Positions 25,101 to 34,227 are shown, counted from the first letter of the stretch. The stretch: 64,000 bases of DNA from Saccharospirillum sp040881935 (GCF_040881935.1 NZ_JBBECH010000026.1:66451-130450), one strand, 5' to 3'. The notes: generated from the sequence alone by a model not told the origin. Numbers and translations: made by a program.

Positions 25101-26967
25101 TGGCTTGTTGCGTTCGGAAACGCTGAAATTGGTGGGTGCATTTAACCACCTGCACATCTTTGTCGATCCGGAGCCCGATGCGGCGGCAAGCTTTGCCGAA
25201 CGTCAACGGTTGTTCGACCTGCCTCGTTCCAGCTGGGAAGACTACAATGCGTCGCTGATTTCAAAGGGCGGCGGTATTTTCAGTCGTACTTCGAAGTCGA
25301 TTCCTGTTTCGAAAGAAATGAAAGCGGTGTTTGGTATCACCAAGTCGAAAATATCGCCCAACGATCTGATCAGCGCCATGCTGAAGGCACCGGTGGATCT
25401 GTTGTGGAATGGCGGCATTGGCACCTATGTTAAAGCCAGCCATGAAAACCACACCGATATCGGTGACAAAGCCAACGACGGCTTGCGGGTTAATGGCAAT
25501 GAATTGCAATGCAAAGTCATCGGCGAGGGCGGCAACCTGGGCTTTAGCCAGTTAGGACGGGTTGAATTTAACTTGAACGGTGGCCGTTGCTTCACCGACT
25601 TTATCGACAATGCCGGCGGCGTAGACTGCTCTGACCACGAAGTTAACATGAAGATATTGTTGGATGATCAGGTCGCCAATGGAGACCTGACCGTTAAGCA
25701 ACGGAACGACTGGTTGTTCAAGCAAACTGAAGATGTGTCCCGACTGGTGCTGCACAATAACTACCGTCAAACGCAGGCACTCGGCCTGGCTTTTACAGAA
25801 TCTAGCCGACGGGTGGAGGAATACCGTCGCCTGATCAACTCAATGGAAACTGCCGGCAAACTAAACCGTACCCTGGAGTTTTTGCCGTCGGATGACGAAA
25901 TTACCGATCGGAAAGCGCGGGGGCTCGGCCTAACCCGGCCTGAACTGTCGGTGTTGATTTCCTACGTTAAGGGCGATCTGAAAGAGCAACTTATCCGTGC
26001 AAATGTCGCCGAAGATGCGTATTTGGAAGACGCGGTTGCGACCGTCTTTCCAGAAAGAATGCGCAAGCAGTTTGGAGTGCCGATGCGTCAGCACCGGTTG
26101 AAGTCAGAAATTGTGGCGACCCAGGTCGCCAACGATATCTTTAACTACATGGGTATCGCTTACTTCAACCGGCTTCAGGAAAGCACCGGTGCTTCTCCTG
26201 TTGAAGCCGCCAAAGCCTATGTTGCAGCGCGTGATATTTTCGGTTTGCACGACCTGTGGGATCAGATCGAGGCGCTGGATCATCAGGTACCCTCGGATCT
26301 GCAAAGTCAGTTGATGTTGCGCACCGCAAGGATGGTGCGTCGGGCAAGCCGCTGGTTGGTCAAGAACTACCGCACCGGCATCGACATCAGCAGCGTTATT
26401 AGCCTGTACCAAGATCAGGTCGGAAAGATGGTTGACGCATTGGAAACCCTTCTGCCTGAAGAGCAAAAGGACAATTGGCTAAAGGAAGCCAGCGAACTTG
26501 AAGCTCAGGGTATTCCGGCGGAGCTGGCAAGGCGTGTTTGTGCCAGTGAGATTCTGTACACGGCCCTCGGTGTCATTGCGGTAGCGCAAACGCAAGAACG
26601 GGATCCTATGCAGGTGGCCCAGGGCTATTTCCGCGTAGGAGACGCTCTGGAGCTGGACAATTTTGCCGATCAGGTCAACAGCCTCAGTGTTAATACCCAC
26701 TGGCAAGCCATGGCCCGGGAATCTTTCCGGGACGATCTGGAATGGCAACAGCGCCGCATTACCCAGGGTTTGTTCGCTCAGATGGAAAAGGGCAGTGAGC
26801 TGGAACCTATGGTCTCCGAATGGCTCGAACGCAATGCCATTCTGGTTGAGCGCTGGTTACGCATGATGAGTGAAATTCGCGCGGTCAGTGAACCTGAATT
26901 TAGCATGTACAGCGTCGCGATTCGGGAATTGCTGGATCTTTCTCAGGCCACCATGCCCGAGCTGTAA
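22150..26967 (+). CDS. gdhB: NAD-specific glutamate dehydrogenase, large type
   Basis: 1605 residues, matching the 180-kDa bacterial NAD-glutamate dehydrogenases (about 1600-1620). It deaminates glutamate to 2-oxoglutarate and ammonia, mainly for catabolism of glutamate and arginine. The N-terminal 700 residues carry the regulatory ACT-like and helical domains (SILHSDLPFIIDSVRLTLNR), and the catalytic core begins near residue 790 with VEGVHLRGGKVARGGLRWSD and NAVIVPVGAKGGFV. The NAD fold follows (VGIGDMAGDVFGNGLL; GEGGNLGFSQLGR). GAGG lies six bases before the ATG. Transcribed alone, with a terminator right after it. Confidence 0.96.
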   Translation: MTQTMSHQRSELLDSLHTRLQPHFPKEHSDNLKTLINALFKHASMQDLLSYELTDLSGLVVSMWRTLQGGKAKHGLVNVFNPNVEEHEWQSPHTIVSILHSDLPFIIDSVRLTLNRLGANIHTIFHASLAVSRKKDGQFEGFSGKGEQELLLLIEVDRTTIASERDHIESEIRSVVKDVERVVEDYPNILKKTEDAIADFNTLQYPIDASELDEGKVFMKWLANNHFTFLAYDEYVVEGDTVKQVEGSALGLFKKTQKRRDETIAGMSEHRRSHVFEKELLIFSKSGHRASVHRPAYSDYVLVKHFNDKGEVVGGRRFLGLYTSTVYNEAPGNIPVVRRKIELVLEKSGFAEGGHNYKELASILFTFPRDELIQASVDTLLSMTLDVLAIQERKRIRLLLRKDIYGKFLNAIIYMPRDIFHSQLRQQVHDLLVDQFDVEGSDFTTFFSESVLARTRFVFKLTHPIDEELPTELLEKRIVQIARRWTDELQQALVESFGEEKGMRFHQRYVEAFPASYREQYSARVAVADIQRMESLNATNADPITLSFYRSMEPTGSELKLKIFKKGSALLLSDLIPVLENLGLKVIDEYPYEINYGEDNCTWIYDFSLLYEPDPELDPAKYRDEFSRAFINIWNGRAENDAYNQLILRARLTWREVAMLRAYAHYMKQLRFGLSQEYIADTLIKYTDITDMLAELFSARFSPAKQKGKSQVDKWLQGIEQSLEGVNNINEDRIMRRYVELMKATLRTNFYQEEETGRRKDYISFKLNPAKISGIPLPKPMFEIFVYSPRVEGVHLRGGKVARGGLRWSDRIEDFRTEVLGLVKAQQVKNAVIVPVGAKGGFVAKQLPVDGDREAFMREGIACYKTFIRALLDVTDNLKEGELVVPENVVRYDEDDPYLVVAADKGTATFSDIANAVAAEYDFWLGDAFASGGSNGYDHKKMGITARGAWVSVQRHFRELGLDVQKDPITVVGIGDMAGDVFGNGLLRSETLKLVGAFNHLHIFVDPEPDAAASFAERQRLFDLPRSSWEDYNASLISKGGGIFSRTSKSIPVSKEMKAVFGITKSKISPNDLISAMLKAPVDLLWNGGIGTYVKASHENHTDIGDKANDGLRVNGNELQCKVIGEGGNLGFSQLGRVEFNLNGGRCFTDFIDNAGGVDCSDHEVNMKILLDDQVANGDLTVKQRNDWLFKQTEDVSRLVLHNNYRQTQALGLAFTESSRRVEEYRRLINSMETAGKLNRTLEFLPSDDEITDRKARGLGLTRPELSVLISYVKGDLKEQLIRANVAEDAYLEDAVATVFPERMRKQFGVPMRQHRLKSEIVATQVANDIFNYMGIAYFNRLQESTGASPVEAAKAYVAARDIFGLHDLWDQIEALDHQVPSDLQSQLMLRTARMVRRASRWLVKNYRTGIDISSVISLYQDQVGKMVDALETLLPEEQKDNWLKEASELEAQGIPAELARRVCASEILYTALGVIAVAQTQERDPMQVAQGYFRVGDALELDNFADQVNSLSVNTHWQAMARESFRDDLEWQQRRITQGLFAQMEKGSELEPMVSEWLERNAILVERWLRMMSEIRAVSEPEFSMYSVAIRELLDLSQATMPEL

Positions 26968-27003
26968 TGCAGTCATAGATAAGCTGATGGCTTTACGATA
27001 TTA

Positions 27004-27024
27004 GGCTCCTTCGGGAGCCTTTTT
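27004..27024 (+). terminator. Terminator of gdhB
   Basis: GGCTCC-TTCG-GGAGCC followed by TTTTT, 37 bp after the stop codon. UUCG tetraloop. Confidence 0.93.
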
Positions 27025-27088
27025 GCGTTCATTCGTCTTGTGTGCGCTTCGAAAGTCCGCATCATCTGAGTCCAATGACCCTCCACTA

Positions 27089-27281
27089 ATGTCTCGCCCC
27101 GGAGATCCATTCTGCATAGCGCAGCACCTGATTGTGGATTTGTACATTTCTGCAGATGACTATCTGCGTCATTACAAAGGGCAGGTATCCCAGGTGGTGT
27201 GCGAAGCCCGCGACGGCCGGCTGCTTCCGCATCGATTGTGACGACGCCAACAAACTGGTGTCAGTACAGCGCATCGCCTGA
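27089..27281 (+). pseudogene. Broken DUF2835 gene
   Basis: The first part, from ATG 27089, reads MSRPGDPFCIAQHLIVDLYISADDYLRHYKGQ... and then EARDGR, matching the N-terminus of DUF2835 proteins (about 70 residues, IISADEYL.YYRG). The expected middle (FPA..LRPFVTH.G) is absent, and the C-terminal part, FRIDCDDANKLVSVQRIA, follows in another frame and ends at TGA 27281. An internal deletion of roughly 50 bases at about 27218 would explain both. In the original frame translation stops at 27241. Confidence 0.6.
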
Positions 27282-27289
27282 ACCCCCTC

Positions 27290-27318
27290 TTAAGTCTGCA
27301 CCGGGCGGGTGCTATACT
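27290..27318 (+). promoter_or_regulatory. Probable pyrD promoter
   Basis: TTAAGT (27290-27295), a 17-bp spacer and TATACT (27313-27318), 28 bp upstream of the pyrD start. The -35 is weak and the -10 is good. Confidence 0.5.
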
Positions 27319-27345
27319 GCGCGCCGTCTGAAATGGAGCGCCCCC

Positions 27346-28371
27346 ATGTATAACCTGATTCGCCGTGCATTATTCACCCTCAGTCCGGAAACGTCTCATG
27401 ACTTCAGTCTGGACAGTCTGGGGGCTTTGCAGCGTCTGGGAGTGTTGGGGGCATTCAGTAAAACCCCGGAAGGACGTCGAAAAAGCCTGTGGGGGATCGA
27501 GTTTGAAAACCCGGTGGGGTTGGCCGCGGGGCTCGACAAAAACGCCGACTATCTGGATGCGCTGGGAACGTTGGGCTTCGGGTTTGTTGAAGTGGGCACG
27601 GTAACGCCTCGCCCGCAACCTGGTAACCCACAGCCACGGATGTTCCGGTTGCCCGAACATCAGGCCATCATTAACCGGATGGGGTTTAACAACAAGGGTG
27701 TCGACTATTTAGTGGAGCGGGTAAAACGCAGCCACTACAGCGGTGTTATTGGCATCAACATCGGCAAGAACAAAGACACCCCGGAAGACGAGGCCCTGGC
27801 CGATTACCTGACCTGCCTCGATAAAGTATACCCCCATGCGCATTACGTTGTGGTGAACGTATCGTCACCCAACACGCCGGGACTGCGTAACCTGCAATTC
27901 GGTGATGCACTGAACCGGCTTCTGGCTGGTTTGAAAGAGCGTCAGCAACGTTTGACGGCTGAGTATGGTTTTAAACCTCTGCTCATTAAAATCGCTCCGG
28001 ATATGGATGCGGCTGAAGTACACAGCGTAGCCCAGGCTTTGGTAGAATTTGAGGTCGATGGTGTCGTGGCAACCAACACTACCTTGTCCCGCGATGCCGT
28101 CTCGGGTCACCGCTTTGCAGAAGAAAGTGGCGGGTTGAGTGGCGCGCCCTTGCTTAAGGCATCTACCGAGGTCTTGTTCCAGTTACGCGAAACCTTGCCC
28201 GCGACGATGCCTATCATCGGCGTTGGAGGTATCTGTTCAGCACAGGATGCCCGCCAAAAGTGGGCAGCCGGGGCTGATCTCATTCAGATATACAGTGGGT
28301 TTATCTACCAGGGGCCAGGCCTGATACGGGATTGTGTGAAAGCTTCTCTGTATCTGGGGGATGACGGTTAA
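27346..28371 (+). CDS. pyrD: Dihydroorotate dehydrogenase (quinone)
   Basis: 341 residues from ATG 27346, preceded by TGGAG. Class 2, membrane-associated enzyme of pyrimidine synthesis that passes electrons to quinone. The N-terminal helix that binds the membrane and quinone is present (MYNLIRRALFTLSPETSHDF). FMN and substrate sites: NPVGLAAGLDKNADYLDALG, VEVGTVTPRPQPGNPQPR, NRMGFNNKGVDYLV, VVVNVSSPNTPGLR (with the catalytic Ser of class 2), KIAPD, VATNTTLSRD and GVGGICSAQDA. Alone, followed by a bidirectional terminator shared with rmf. Confidence 0.97.
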   Translation: MYNLIRRALFTLSPETSHDFSLDSLGALQRLGVLGAFSKTPEGRRKSLWGIEFENPVGLAAGLDKNADYLDALGTLGFGFVEVGTVTPRPQPGNPQPRMFRLPEHQAIINRMGFNNKGVDYLVERVKRSHYSGVIGINIGKNKDTPEDEALADYLTCLDKVYPHAHYVVVNVSSPNTPGLRNLQFGDALNRLLAGLKERQQRLTAEYGFKPLLIKIAPDMDAAEVHSVAQALVEFEVDGVVATNTTLSRDAVSGHRFAEESGGLSGAPLLKASTEVLFQLRETLPATMPIIGVGGICSAQDARQKWAAGADLIQIYSGFIYQGPGLIRDCVKASLYLGDDG

Positions 28372-28432
28372 CAAGGTGGAAGCGAGACGAATAGCCCAGT
28401 ATATGATGAAGGGGTAGGGGGATACATTTACA

Positions 28433-28458
28433 AAAAAGCCGGCAAAGTGGCCGGCTTT
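28433..28458. terminator. Bidirectional terminator between pyrD and rmf
   Basis: AAAAAAGCCGGC-CAAAGTG-type loop-GCCGGCTTTT works in both directions for the convergent pair. Confidence 0.88.
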
Positions 28459-28491
28459 TGAGTCAAGGGTAGTGTTACTGGATGAATAGGG

Positions 28492-28707
28492 TCAGTGGGG
28501 CATCAGTACTTCGTTGATACGGTGTATACCGCGTACGCCTGTGAAACCGTCCCACTGGTCGGATCGTCCTTCACGCCACCCGTTCATCCACTCCTGATGG
28601 ACCTCGGGTTTGCCTTCGGGACATAAACTTTTGGATCTACCCTCAAGACCAGCCATGTAGCCTTTTTGATAAGCACGTCCTAGCGGGTCACGTTTTTGTC
28701 GCTTCAT
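28492..28707 (-). CDS. rmf: Ribosome modulation factor
   Basis: 71 residues, strongly basic at the N-terminus, beginning MKRQKRDPLGRAYQKGYMAG and containing GLEGRSKSLCP and NGWREGRSDQWDG; these are the Rmf hallmarks. Rmf binds the 30S subunit near the anti-Shine-Dalgarno region and pairs 70S ribosomes into inactive 100S dimers in stationary phase. It is somewhat longer than the 55-residue E. coli protein through its C-terminus. GAGAGG precedes the ATG. Confidence 0.94.
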   Translation of the reverse strand: MKRQKRDPLGRAYQKGYMAGLEGRSKSLCPEGKPEVHQEWMNGWREGRSDQWDGFTGVRGIHRINEVLMPH

Positions 28708-29002
28708 AAATAGACCTCTCTTTCAGTCCATGGGATTAAACCCGGCTATCCGAGCCGAGCGCAGTGAAGCTCTCTTTGCTAATGTCCTTCTGGTACTGTT
28801 GTATCGAAAATTGGCCATCGGTGTCGATGATCAAATCAGTCTAAAGAGACTCGTTTTAAGTGCTCAATGTCATAAAATGGTGGTTGTAATCGCAACACTG
28901 CTCTGGAATGGGAGCTGTAAGGTGAGCCACCTAACCCTGTTCGTGGGTTTTAATAAACTCTCGGCAGTTCTTTTTGGTTTTTTATAGAGATATTGTCTAA
29001 CC

Positions 29003-31153
29003 ATGCTTTCAGACGCTGTTCAAACGCCTCACAACGAAATCTGGATCACCTGCCCGAATGGTTTTCATGGCTTGTTGAAGCGGGAAATTACCGACATAAC
29101 CGGTGTTGTCCCGCGCGACTGGGCTCGGGGTATGGCGCTGGATGCATCCCTGATTGAGGCGTATCGCCTTTGCTTGTGGAGCCGTCTGGCCAACCGGATA
29201 TATCTGCCATTGGGGCAGTCCGATGACATGAGCATGGATGGACTGAAACAGCTGGTAGACAGCATCGACTGGGATCAGCACGTACGGCCCTCGGGCACCC
29301 TCAAAGTTGATTTTCAGGGGCATTTACCGGGCATCGACGACTCCCGGTACGGCGGGCAGAAGGTTAAAGACTTCATTGTCGACCAGATGCGCGAGCGCCA
29401 CGGGGTGCGCCCGGATGTCGACCGAGATGCACCGGACATCAGCGTGGTGGTGTTGATCGGACGCAAACGAATTGATCTGGCGCTGGATTTGTCGGGTGAT
29501 TCGCTGCACCGCCGGGGCTATCGCCGAGCCACCGGGCCAGCTCCGCTGAAGGAAAACCTGGCGGCGGCCTTGTTGCTGGCCGCTGGCTGGCCCGAGCGGG
29601 CTCGTGCCGGTGAAAGCTTTATTGATCCGCTGTGTGGCTCCGGTACCGTGGTGATCGAGGCTGCCATGATCGCAGCCGATTTCGCTCCGGGGTTGCTGCG
29701 CCCACGCTTTGGCTTTGAAGGTTGGCTCGGGCATGACCGGGAGGCATGGAACGGCTTGCTGGCAGACGCGCGCGCCAGGCGCCAGGAAGGCGAGGAAGCC
29801 ATGGTCCCGGTGCTTGGCTATGATGCCGATGGCGGGGTGGTGGCTCGTGCCAATGAAACCCTGGAGCGGCTGGGCCTTAGTCGTCAGACCCGGTGTTATC
29901 ACAAACCATTGGCCGACTGGTCGCGACCGACTCATTTAACGCTTAAGCCGGGCCTGGTGGTAACCAACCCGCCTTATGGTGAGCGGTTGGGTAATAAACC
30001 CGAGTTGCTGGCTCTGTATCATCGGTTGGGGAGTATTGCCCAGTCAGAATTGGCAGACTGGACGGTAGCGCTACTGACCTCCGATACCGTCTTGGCCCGG
30101 GAAACCGGATTGCGTGCCGCCGAGAAACTGCGCTTTTTTAATGGCCCGATTGAAACGCATCTGTATGTGTTTCCCGTAGGGGAACGCACCGCGCATCACC
30201 CCAGTCAGCAAATCGCACAGGACGACGCTTTGCGCAATCGTCTGTTAAAAAACATGAAATTGAGGCAGAAATGGCTGAAAAAGGAAAATATTGAGGCTTA
30301 TCGCCTGTACGATGCAGACTTGCCGGAATTTGCGATCGCCATCGATTGCTATGGCGACAGTCTGCATGTTCAGGAATACGCACCACCCAAGGAAATTCCG
30401 GAAGAGAAAGCCCGGCAACGGCTGATGCATGCTCTGGCTGTGTTGGGCGAGGTCACGGGCGTCCCGGCTGAGCGAACCGTGCTCAAGCAGCGTCAGCGTC
30501 AGCGCGGTAACCAGCAATATGAGCGCAAAGACAGCGCCGGTGACGTCTTTACCATTGCCGAGCATGGCGTGAATTTGCAGATCAACCTGCGTGACTATCT
30601 CGATACAGGGGTGTTTCTGGATCATCGGCCGACGCGGCTGTGGATTCAGCAACACGCGCAAGGCAAGCGCTTCCTGAATTTGTTCTGCTATACCGGCGCG
30701 GCGACTGCTCATGCCATTGTCGGCGGCGCCGTCAGCACCACCAGCGTTGACCTGTCACGTACCTATATAAACTGGGCAAAAGACAATCTTCGTCACAATG
30801 GCGGCCAGGTCTCGGGCCACCATCGGTTTATTCAGGCCGATTGCATAACCTGGATAAACGAGAGCCGTGAGGAGTTCGATCTAATTTTCATGGATCCGCC
30901 GACGTTCAGTAATTCAGCGCGAATGACCGACACGCTGGATATCCAGCGAGACCATGTGAGTCTGATCCGGTCGGCCATGGGCGTGTTGGCCAAAGACGGG
31001 GTGCTGATCTTTTCCAACAATTTCCGCAAATTCAAGCTTGCCCCCGAACTGCAGGAATCGTTTGACGTTAAAGACGTGACTCAGGTGTCGATCCCCTTCG
31101 ATTACAAGCGGTCACGACCACACCAGTGCTGGCATTTTCATCACAAGGGTTAA
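29003..31153 (+). CDS. rlmKL: Bifunctional 23S rRNA methyltransferase RlmKL
   Basis: 716 residues. Two fused methyltransferases that modify G2069 (m7G, RlmK) and G2445 (m2G, RlmL) of 23S rRNA. N-terminal THUMP domain (residues about 45-155), RlmL domain with SFIDPLCGSGTVVIEAAM and VVTNPPYGERLGN, then RlmK domain with FLNLFCYTGAATAHA and LIFMDPPTFSNSARM. Length is close to that of E. coli RlmKL (702). The 295-bp gap before it carries nothing I can name besides the rmf leader on the other strand. Convergent with rlmG. Confidence 0.96.
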   Translation: MLSDAVQTPHNEIWITCPNGFHGLLKREITDITGVVPRDWARGMALDASLIEAYRLCLWSRLANRIYLPLGQSDDMSMDGLKQLVDSIDWDQHVRPSGTLKVDFQGHLPGIDDSRYGGQKVKDFIVDQMRERHGVRPDVDRDAPDISVVVLIGRKRIDLALDLSGDSLHRRGYRRATGPAPLKENLAAALLLAAGWPERARAGESFIDPLCGSGTVVIEAAMIAADFAPGLLRPRFGFEGWLGHDREAWNGLLADARARRQEGEEAMVPVLGYDADGGVVARANETLERLGLSRQTRCYHKPLADWSRPTHLTLKPGLVVTNPPYGERLGNKPELLALYHRLGSIAQSELADWTVALLTSDTVLARETGLRAAEKLRFFNGPIETHLYVFPVGERTAHHPSQQIAQDDALRNRLLKNMKLRQKWLKKENIEAYRLYDADLPEFAIAIDCYGDSLHVQEYAPPKEIPEEKARQRLMHALAVLGEVTGVPAERTVLKQRQRQRGNQQYERKDSAGDVFTIAEHGVNLQINLRDYLDTGVFLDHRPTRLWIQQHAQGKRFLNLFCYTGAATAHAIVGGAVSTTSVDLSRTYINWAKDNLRHNGGQVSGHHRFIQADCITWINESREEFDLIFMDPPTFSNSARMTDTLDIQRDHVSLIRSAMGVLAKDGVLIFSNNFRKFKLAPELQESFDVKDVTQVSIPFDYKRSRPHQCWHFHHKG

Positions 31154-31205
31154 AAACGCTCTCACAAGTCCGGCTAGTAATGGCTGATTTGGCAGAGCAG
31201 GGCGC

Positions 31206-32297
31206 TCAGGGCTTGGGCACAGTACACCGGAATACAACGAATTTCGGATGCTGGCTCACAGCGGTGACCCGGGTGAACCAGCGTTTCAGCGTCTTGTGGT
31301 AATTGAGATGACGGTTGCCGACGACCCAGAATTCGCCCTCTGCAGACAAGGCAGACGCGGCCTGTTTGAACAGACTATGGGCGATGTCTGTGGTCAGCGT
31401 TGTGCTTTGGTGAAACGGCGGGTTGCACAGTATCAGCGGTATTGCCGATAACCCGAGCCGGGTAAGGCCGTTGGCATGATGAATCTGCACCGGGTACCCG
31501 TTGCGTTCAGCGCTGGCTGCCGCAGAGGCCGTGGCCTGAAGGCTTTCGTCGATCAGGATCGCCTGACTTGTGGGGTGACGTCGCAGATAGCTCAGGGCCA
31601 GTACGCCATTACCACATCCCAGATCCACCAGACGATCGACACTTGGTAGCTGATCGAATTCCGCCAAAAAGGCTAGGGCACCGGGGTCTGGTTTGGCTTC
31701 GCTGAAGCAACCGGGCAGCGCCACCAGTGTCAGGCCATCAATGCTGTATTCCTGTGCTGATATGGGCGCCTGCTTTGGTACCGGGTCCGCAAGCGTGACA
31801 CACCGTGCTTTCTTAACCGCCAAACCAGGGTCAACGCTGCTGAAATATTGCTGCATAACACCCTGGTGGCCACGGCTCAGGTGTTTGACCATGCCCAAGA
31901 CCCAGCATTGCCCATCGGGTGTCAATCGCTTGCCTATCTCGCTAAGTTGCCACTCGAAGAGGGTCAGTGACTTGGGCGCCTGGAGGATAACCAGACGGTA
32001 TTGATCTCTCAGTTCAGTGGGAGACTCGATGATGCGCGGTGCTGCCGCCTTGTGGGCTGCAAGGTTATGGTCCAGAGCTTCCCGGCCCATGGCGCTGTCG
32101 TTCCACCAGTCCAGGTTCTTCACAGATAACGCGGTCGCCAGCGCGCCAAAGGCATCGTTGACCAGTAACCAGGGGCCTTCTGCATTGCTGTACTGCTGCA
32201 GACGCTGCAACGCCAGCTCATCGGCAGCGTTGAAGGCCTGAAGGGACGGTGCTGGCGGTACCCGGTTCAGCGTCAGTTTGGTCAGATCGCTAATCAT
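31206..32297 (-). CDS. rlmG: 23S rRNA m2G1835 methyltransferase
   Basis: 363 residues. Class I methyltransferase with a degenerate N-terminal domain (residues 1-180) and a catalytic C-terminal domain: VDLGCGNGVLALSYLRR and the guanine-N2 motif LILCNPPFHQ. The ending, NRHLNYHKTLKRWF then FVVFRC, is that of RlmG; RsmC, its close paralogue, ends differently. Its ATG overlaps the trmA stop in TGATG, so the two genes are coupled. Confidence 0.86.
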   Translation of the reverse strand: MISDLTKLTLNRVPPAPSLQAFNAADELALQRLQQYSNAEGPWLLVNDAFGALATALSVKNLDWWNDSAMGREALDHNLAAHKAAAPRIIESPTELRDQYRLVILQAPKSLTLFEWQLSEIGKRLTPDGQCWVLGMVKHLSRGHQGVMQQYFSSVDPGLAVKKARCVTLADPVPKQAPISAQEYSIDGLTLVALPGCFSEAKPDPGALAFLAEFDQLPSVDRLVDLGCGNGVLALSYLRRHPTSQAILIDESLQATASAAASAERNGYPVQIHHANGLTRLGLSAIPLILCNPPFHQSTTLTTDIAHSLFKQAASALSAEGEFWVVGNRHLNYHKTLKRWFTRVTAVSQHPKFVVFRCTVPKP

Positions 32298-33382
32298 CAG
32301 GTTCTGACCAGGACCAGGCCAGCTTCCATATGGTGCGTATAGGGGAACTGATCAAACACCGCTGCCGCGTCTATGCGGTAATCTGAACCCAGTGCGCGTA
32401 CATTCTCGGCCAACGTTTCGGGGTTGCAGGAAACGTAGACAATGCGCTCGAAGTGCCGGGCCAGTGCCAGGGTGTCTTCATCGAGCCCCGCGCGGGGCGG
32501 GTCTACCAGCAGGGTTTTGAAATCGTAGTCCGATACGGTCCATTCACGCAGCCGGCGAGATTCAGTTCGTCCCAACCAGGCGTTGGCAAAGTCTTCACTC
32601 GACATCCGGGCGATGGTCAGGTTGTCGATGCCGTTGGCCTCAATGTTGTGTTGGGCACTTTGCACAGAGACCCTTGAGATCTCCGTACCCAAGGCTCGTT
32701 TGAAATTGGCTGCCAATGGAATCGAGAAGTTACCATTGCCACAATACAGCTCCAGTAAGTCGCCCTCACAGCCGCGGGTGTGCTGCTGTGCCCAGCCGAC
32801 CATCTGTTCACAGACGCCAGCATTAGGTTGGGTGAACGAGTTTTCATATTGACGGAAATAATAATCCTTCCCCTGAATGGTCAGGGTTTCGTTTACATAA
32901 TCCCGAGACAGCACCAGACGCTGTTTCCGGGCCCGGCCGATGACCGGGAACCCCCATTGTTCCTGCCAGTAACGGCCGCGAGCTTCCCAGGCGTCATCCA
33001 AGGTCTTGTGGTAGATCAGGGTGATCAGCGCATCGCCTTGCTGGGTGGTGATGAACTCGATCTGAAACAGTCGTTCGCGCAACGCAGGGTCCTGGTGCAC
33101 ACTGGCGCGAACCTCTGTCATCAGGCGGTTTAGCAGTTCGCTGGCGACCGGGAACTGGTCAACCCGCACCGGTACTTTGGGGTCGGCCGGGTCAAACATG
33201 GCGTACCAGGAATCGTCCCCATCGTGCCAGAACTTAAACTCGGCCCGCATGCGGTAATGGCTCGGCTCAGACCGAAACACCTCGGGCTCGGGCAGCTCGA
33301 TACCGGCAAACAGCGTTTTCAGGCGCTCAACTTTCTCGGCCAGTTGCGTTTCGTAGTGTTCGGGGGCGAAGGGGAAGGGCAT
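32297..33382 (-). CDS. trmA: tRNA (uracil-54-C5) methyltransferase
   Basis: 361 residues, equal to E. coli TrmA within a few residues. Makes ribothymidine in the T-loop of tRNA. Visible blocks: FTQPNAGVCEQMVGW, LLELYCGNGNFSIPLA (SAM site), LLVDPPRAGLD, and the catalytic Cys in IVYVSCNPETLAEN with the general base Glu in THHMEAGLVLVR at the C-terminus. Lacks the iron-sulfur cysteines and TRAM domain of RlmD. First gene of a two-gene operon with rlmG. Confidence 0.96.
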   Translation of the reverse strand: MPFPFAPEHYETQLAEKVERLKTLFAGIELPEPEVFRSEPSHYRMRAEFKFWHDGDDSWYAMFDPADPKVPVRVDQFPVASELLNRLMTEVRASVHQDPALRERLFQIEFITTQQGDALITLIYHKTLDDAWEARGRYWQEQWGFPVIGRARKQRLVLSRDYVNETLTIQGKDYYFRQYENSFTQPNAGVCEQMVGWAQQHTRGCEGDLLELYCGNGNFSIPLAANFKRALGTEISRVSVQSAQHNIEANGIDNLTIARMSSEDFANAWLGRTESRRLREWTVSDYDFKTLLVDPPRAGLDEDTLALARHFERIVYVSCNPETLAENVRALGSDYRIDAAAVFDQFPYTHHMEAGLVLVRT

Positions 33383-33561
33383 GTACAGTCCAGTTCAGGA
33401 TTTGGGTCGTCATTTTAGTTATTCCTAACCCTCAAACCAATTTATACCGTTATCTTCAATGATGGTCTTTCTTCGTAGTCGAGTAGACAGTGAATCAGTA
33501 TAATCCCGGCCCTCAATCGGGCTTGTTAACCCGACGCTCACTATAAAATACTGGAGTTTGC

Positions 33562-34227
33562 GTGACCCAAGAAGCTTCTCGCCCCGCACCGGCCACTAAG
33601 GCCTCCGACCCACAGCAGGTTTTAGGGGATATCCCGGCCTTTCTCGGTAACCGCACGCCTCAGTCTTGGGTGTACGCGGCGCTGGATAACCTGACTGTAT
33701 TACTGATCGACCATGCCCAGTGCGAGAAAAAAGCCGCTTCCGCAGCCATTTCGATGATGTACAAATACGTCGATCGCCGGGAACTACTGTCCAAAATGAG
33801 TAAGTTGGCTCGTGAGGAGCTGGTTCATTTCGACCAGGTACTGAAGCTGATGGATGACCGAGGAATTCAGTACACCCATCTGACGGCAGGTCGTTACGCG
33901 GGTGCTTTGCACGAGATTATTCGCAAGAGCGAACCAGAAAAACTGGTGGACCGGCTGATCCTGGGCGCTTTCGTTGAAGCACGGTCGTGCGAACGATTTG
34001 CAGCGTTGGTGTCTGAATTGTTCAGCCGGGGTGATGAGGTGCTGGGCCGGTTCTATTTTTCATTGCTGAAAAGCGAAGCCCGGCACTATCAAGATTACTT
34101 GACGCTGGCACGGCAGTATTCCGAGACGGATATCACAGATCGGATTGCCGCTTTCAGGGAATTGGAAGCCAGCCTGATCGAATTGCCAGACGATACTTTC
34201 CGTTTTCATAGTGGTGTGCCGGGCTAG
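33562..34227 (+). CDS. miaE: tRNA-(ms2io6A)-hydroxylase
   Basis: 221 residues from GTG 33562, with TGGAG six bases upstream. Di-iron, ferritin-like enzyme that hydroxylates the isopentenyl group at A37 of tRNAs. Metal-ligand helices include DHAQCEKKAASAA, AREELVHFDQVLKLM, EARSCERFAALVSEL and KSEARHYQDYLTLA, supplying the four Glu and two His ligands. The 178-bp gap to trmA is a divergent promoter region. The C-terminal dozen residues are variable. Confidence 0.93.
   Translation: MTQEASRPAPATKASDPQQVLGDIPAFLGNRTPQSWVYAALDNLTVLLIDHAQCEKKAASAAISMMYKYVDRRELLSKMSKLAREELVHFDQVLKLMDDRGIQYTHLTAGRYAGALHEIIRKSEPEKLVDRLILGAFVEARSCERFAALVSELFSRGDEVLGRFYFSLLKSEARHYQDYLTLARQYSETDITDRIAAFRELEASLIELPDDTFRFHSGVPG

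Noticed and set aside
24385..25206. 273-codon minus-strand frame inside gdhB
   Set aside because: Antisense to the conserved catalytic core of the dehydrogenase.
29324..29935. 203-codon minus-strand frame inside rlmKL
   Set aside because: Antisense to the RlmL domain with Gln/Arg-biased composition.
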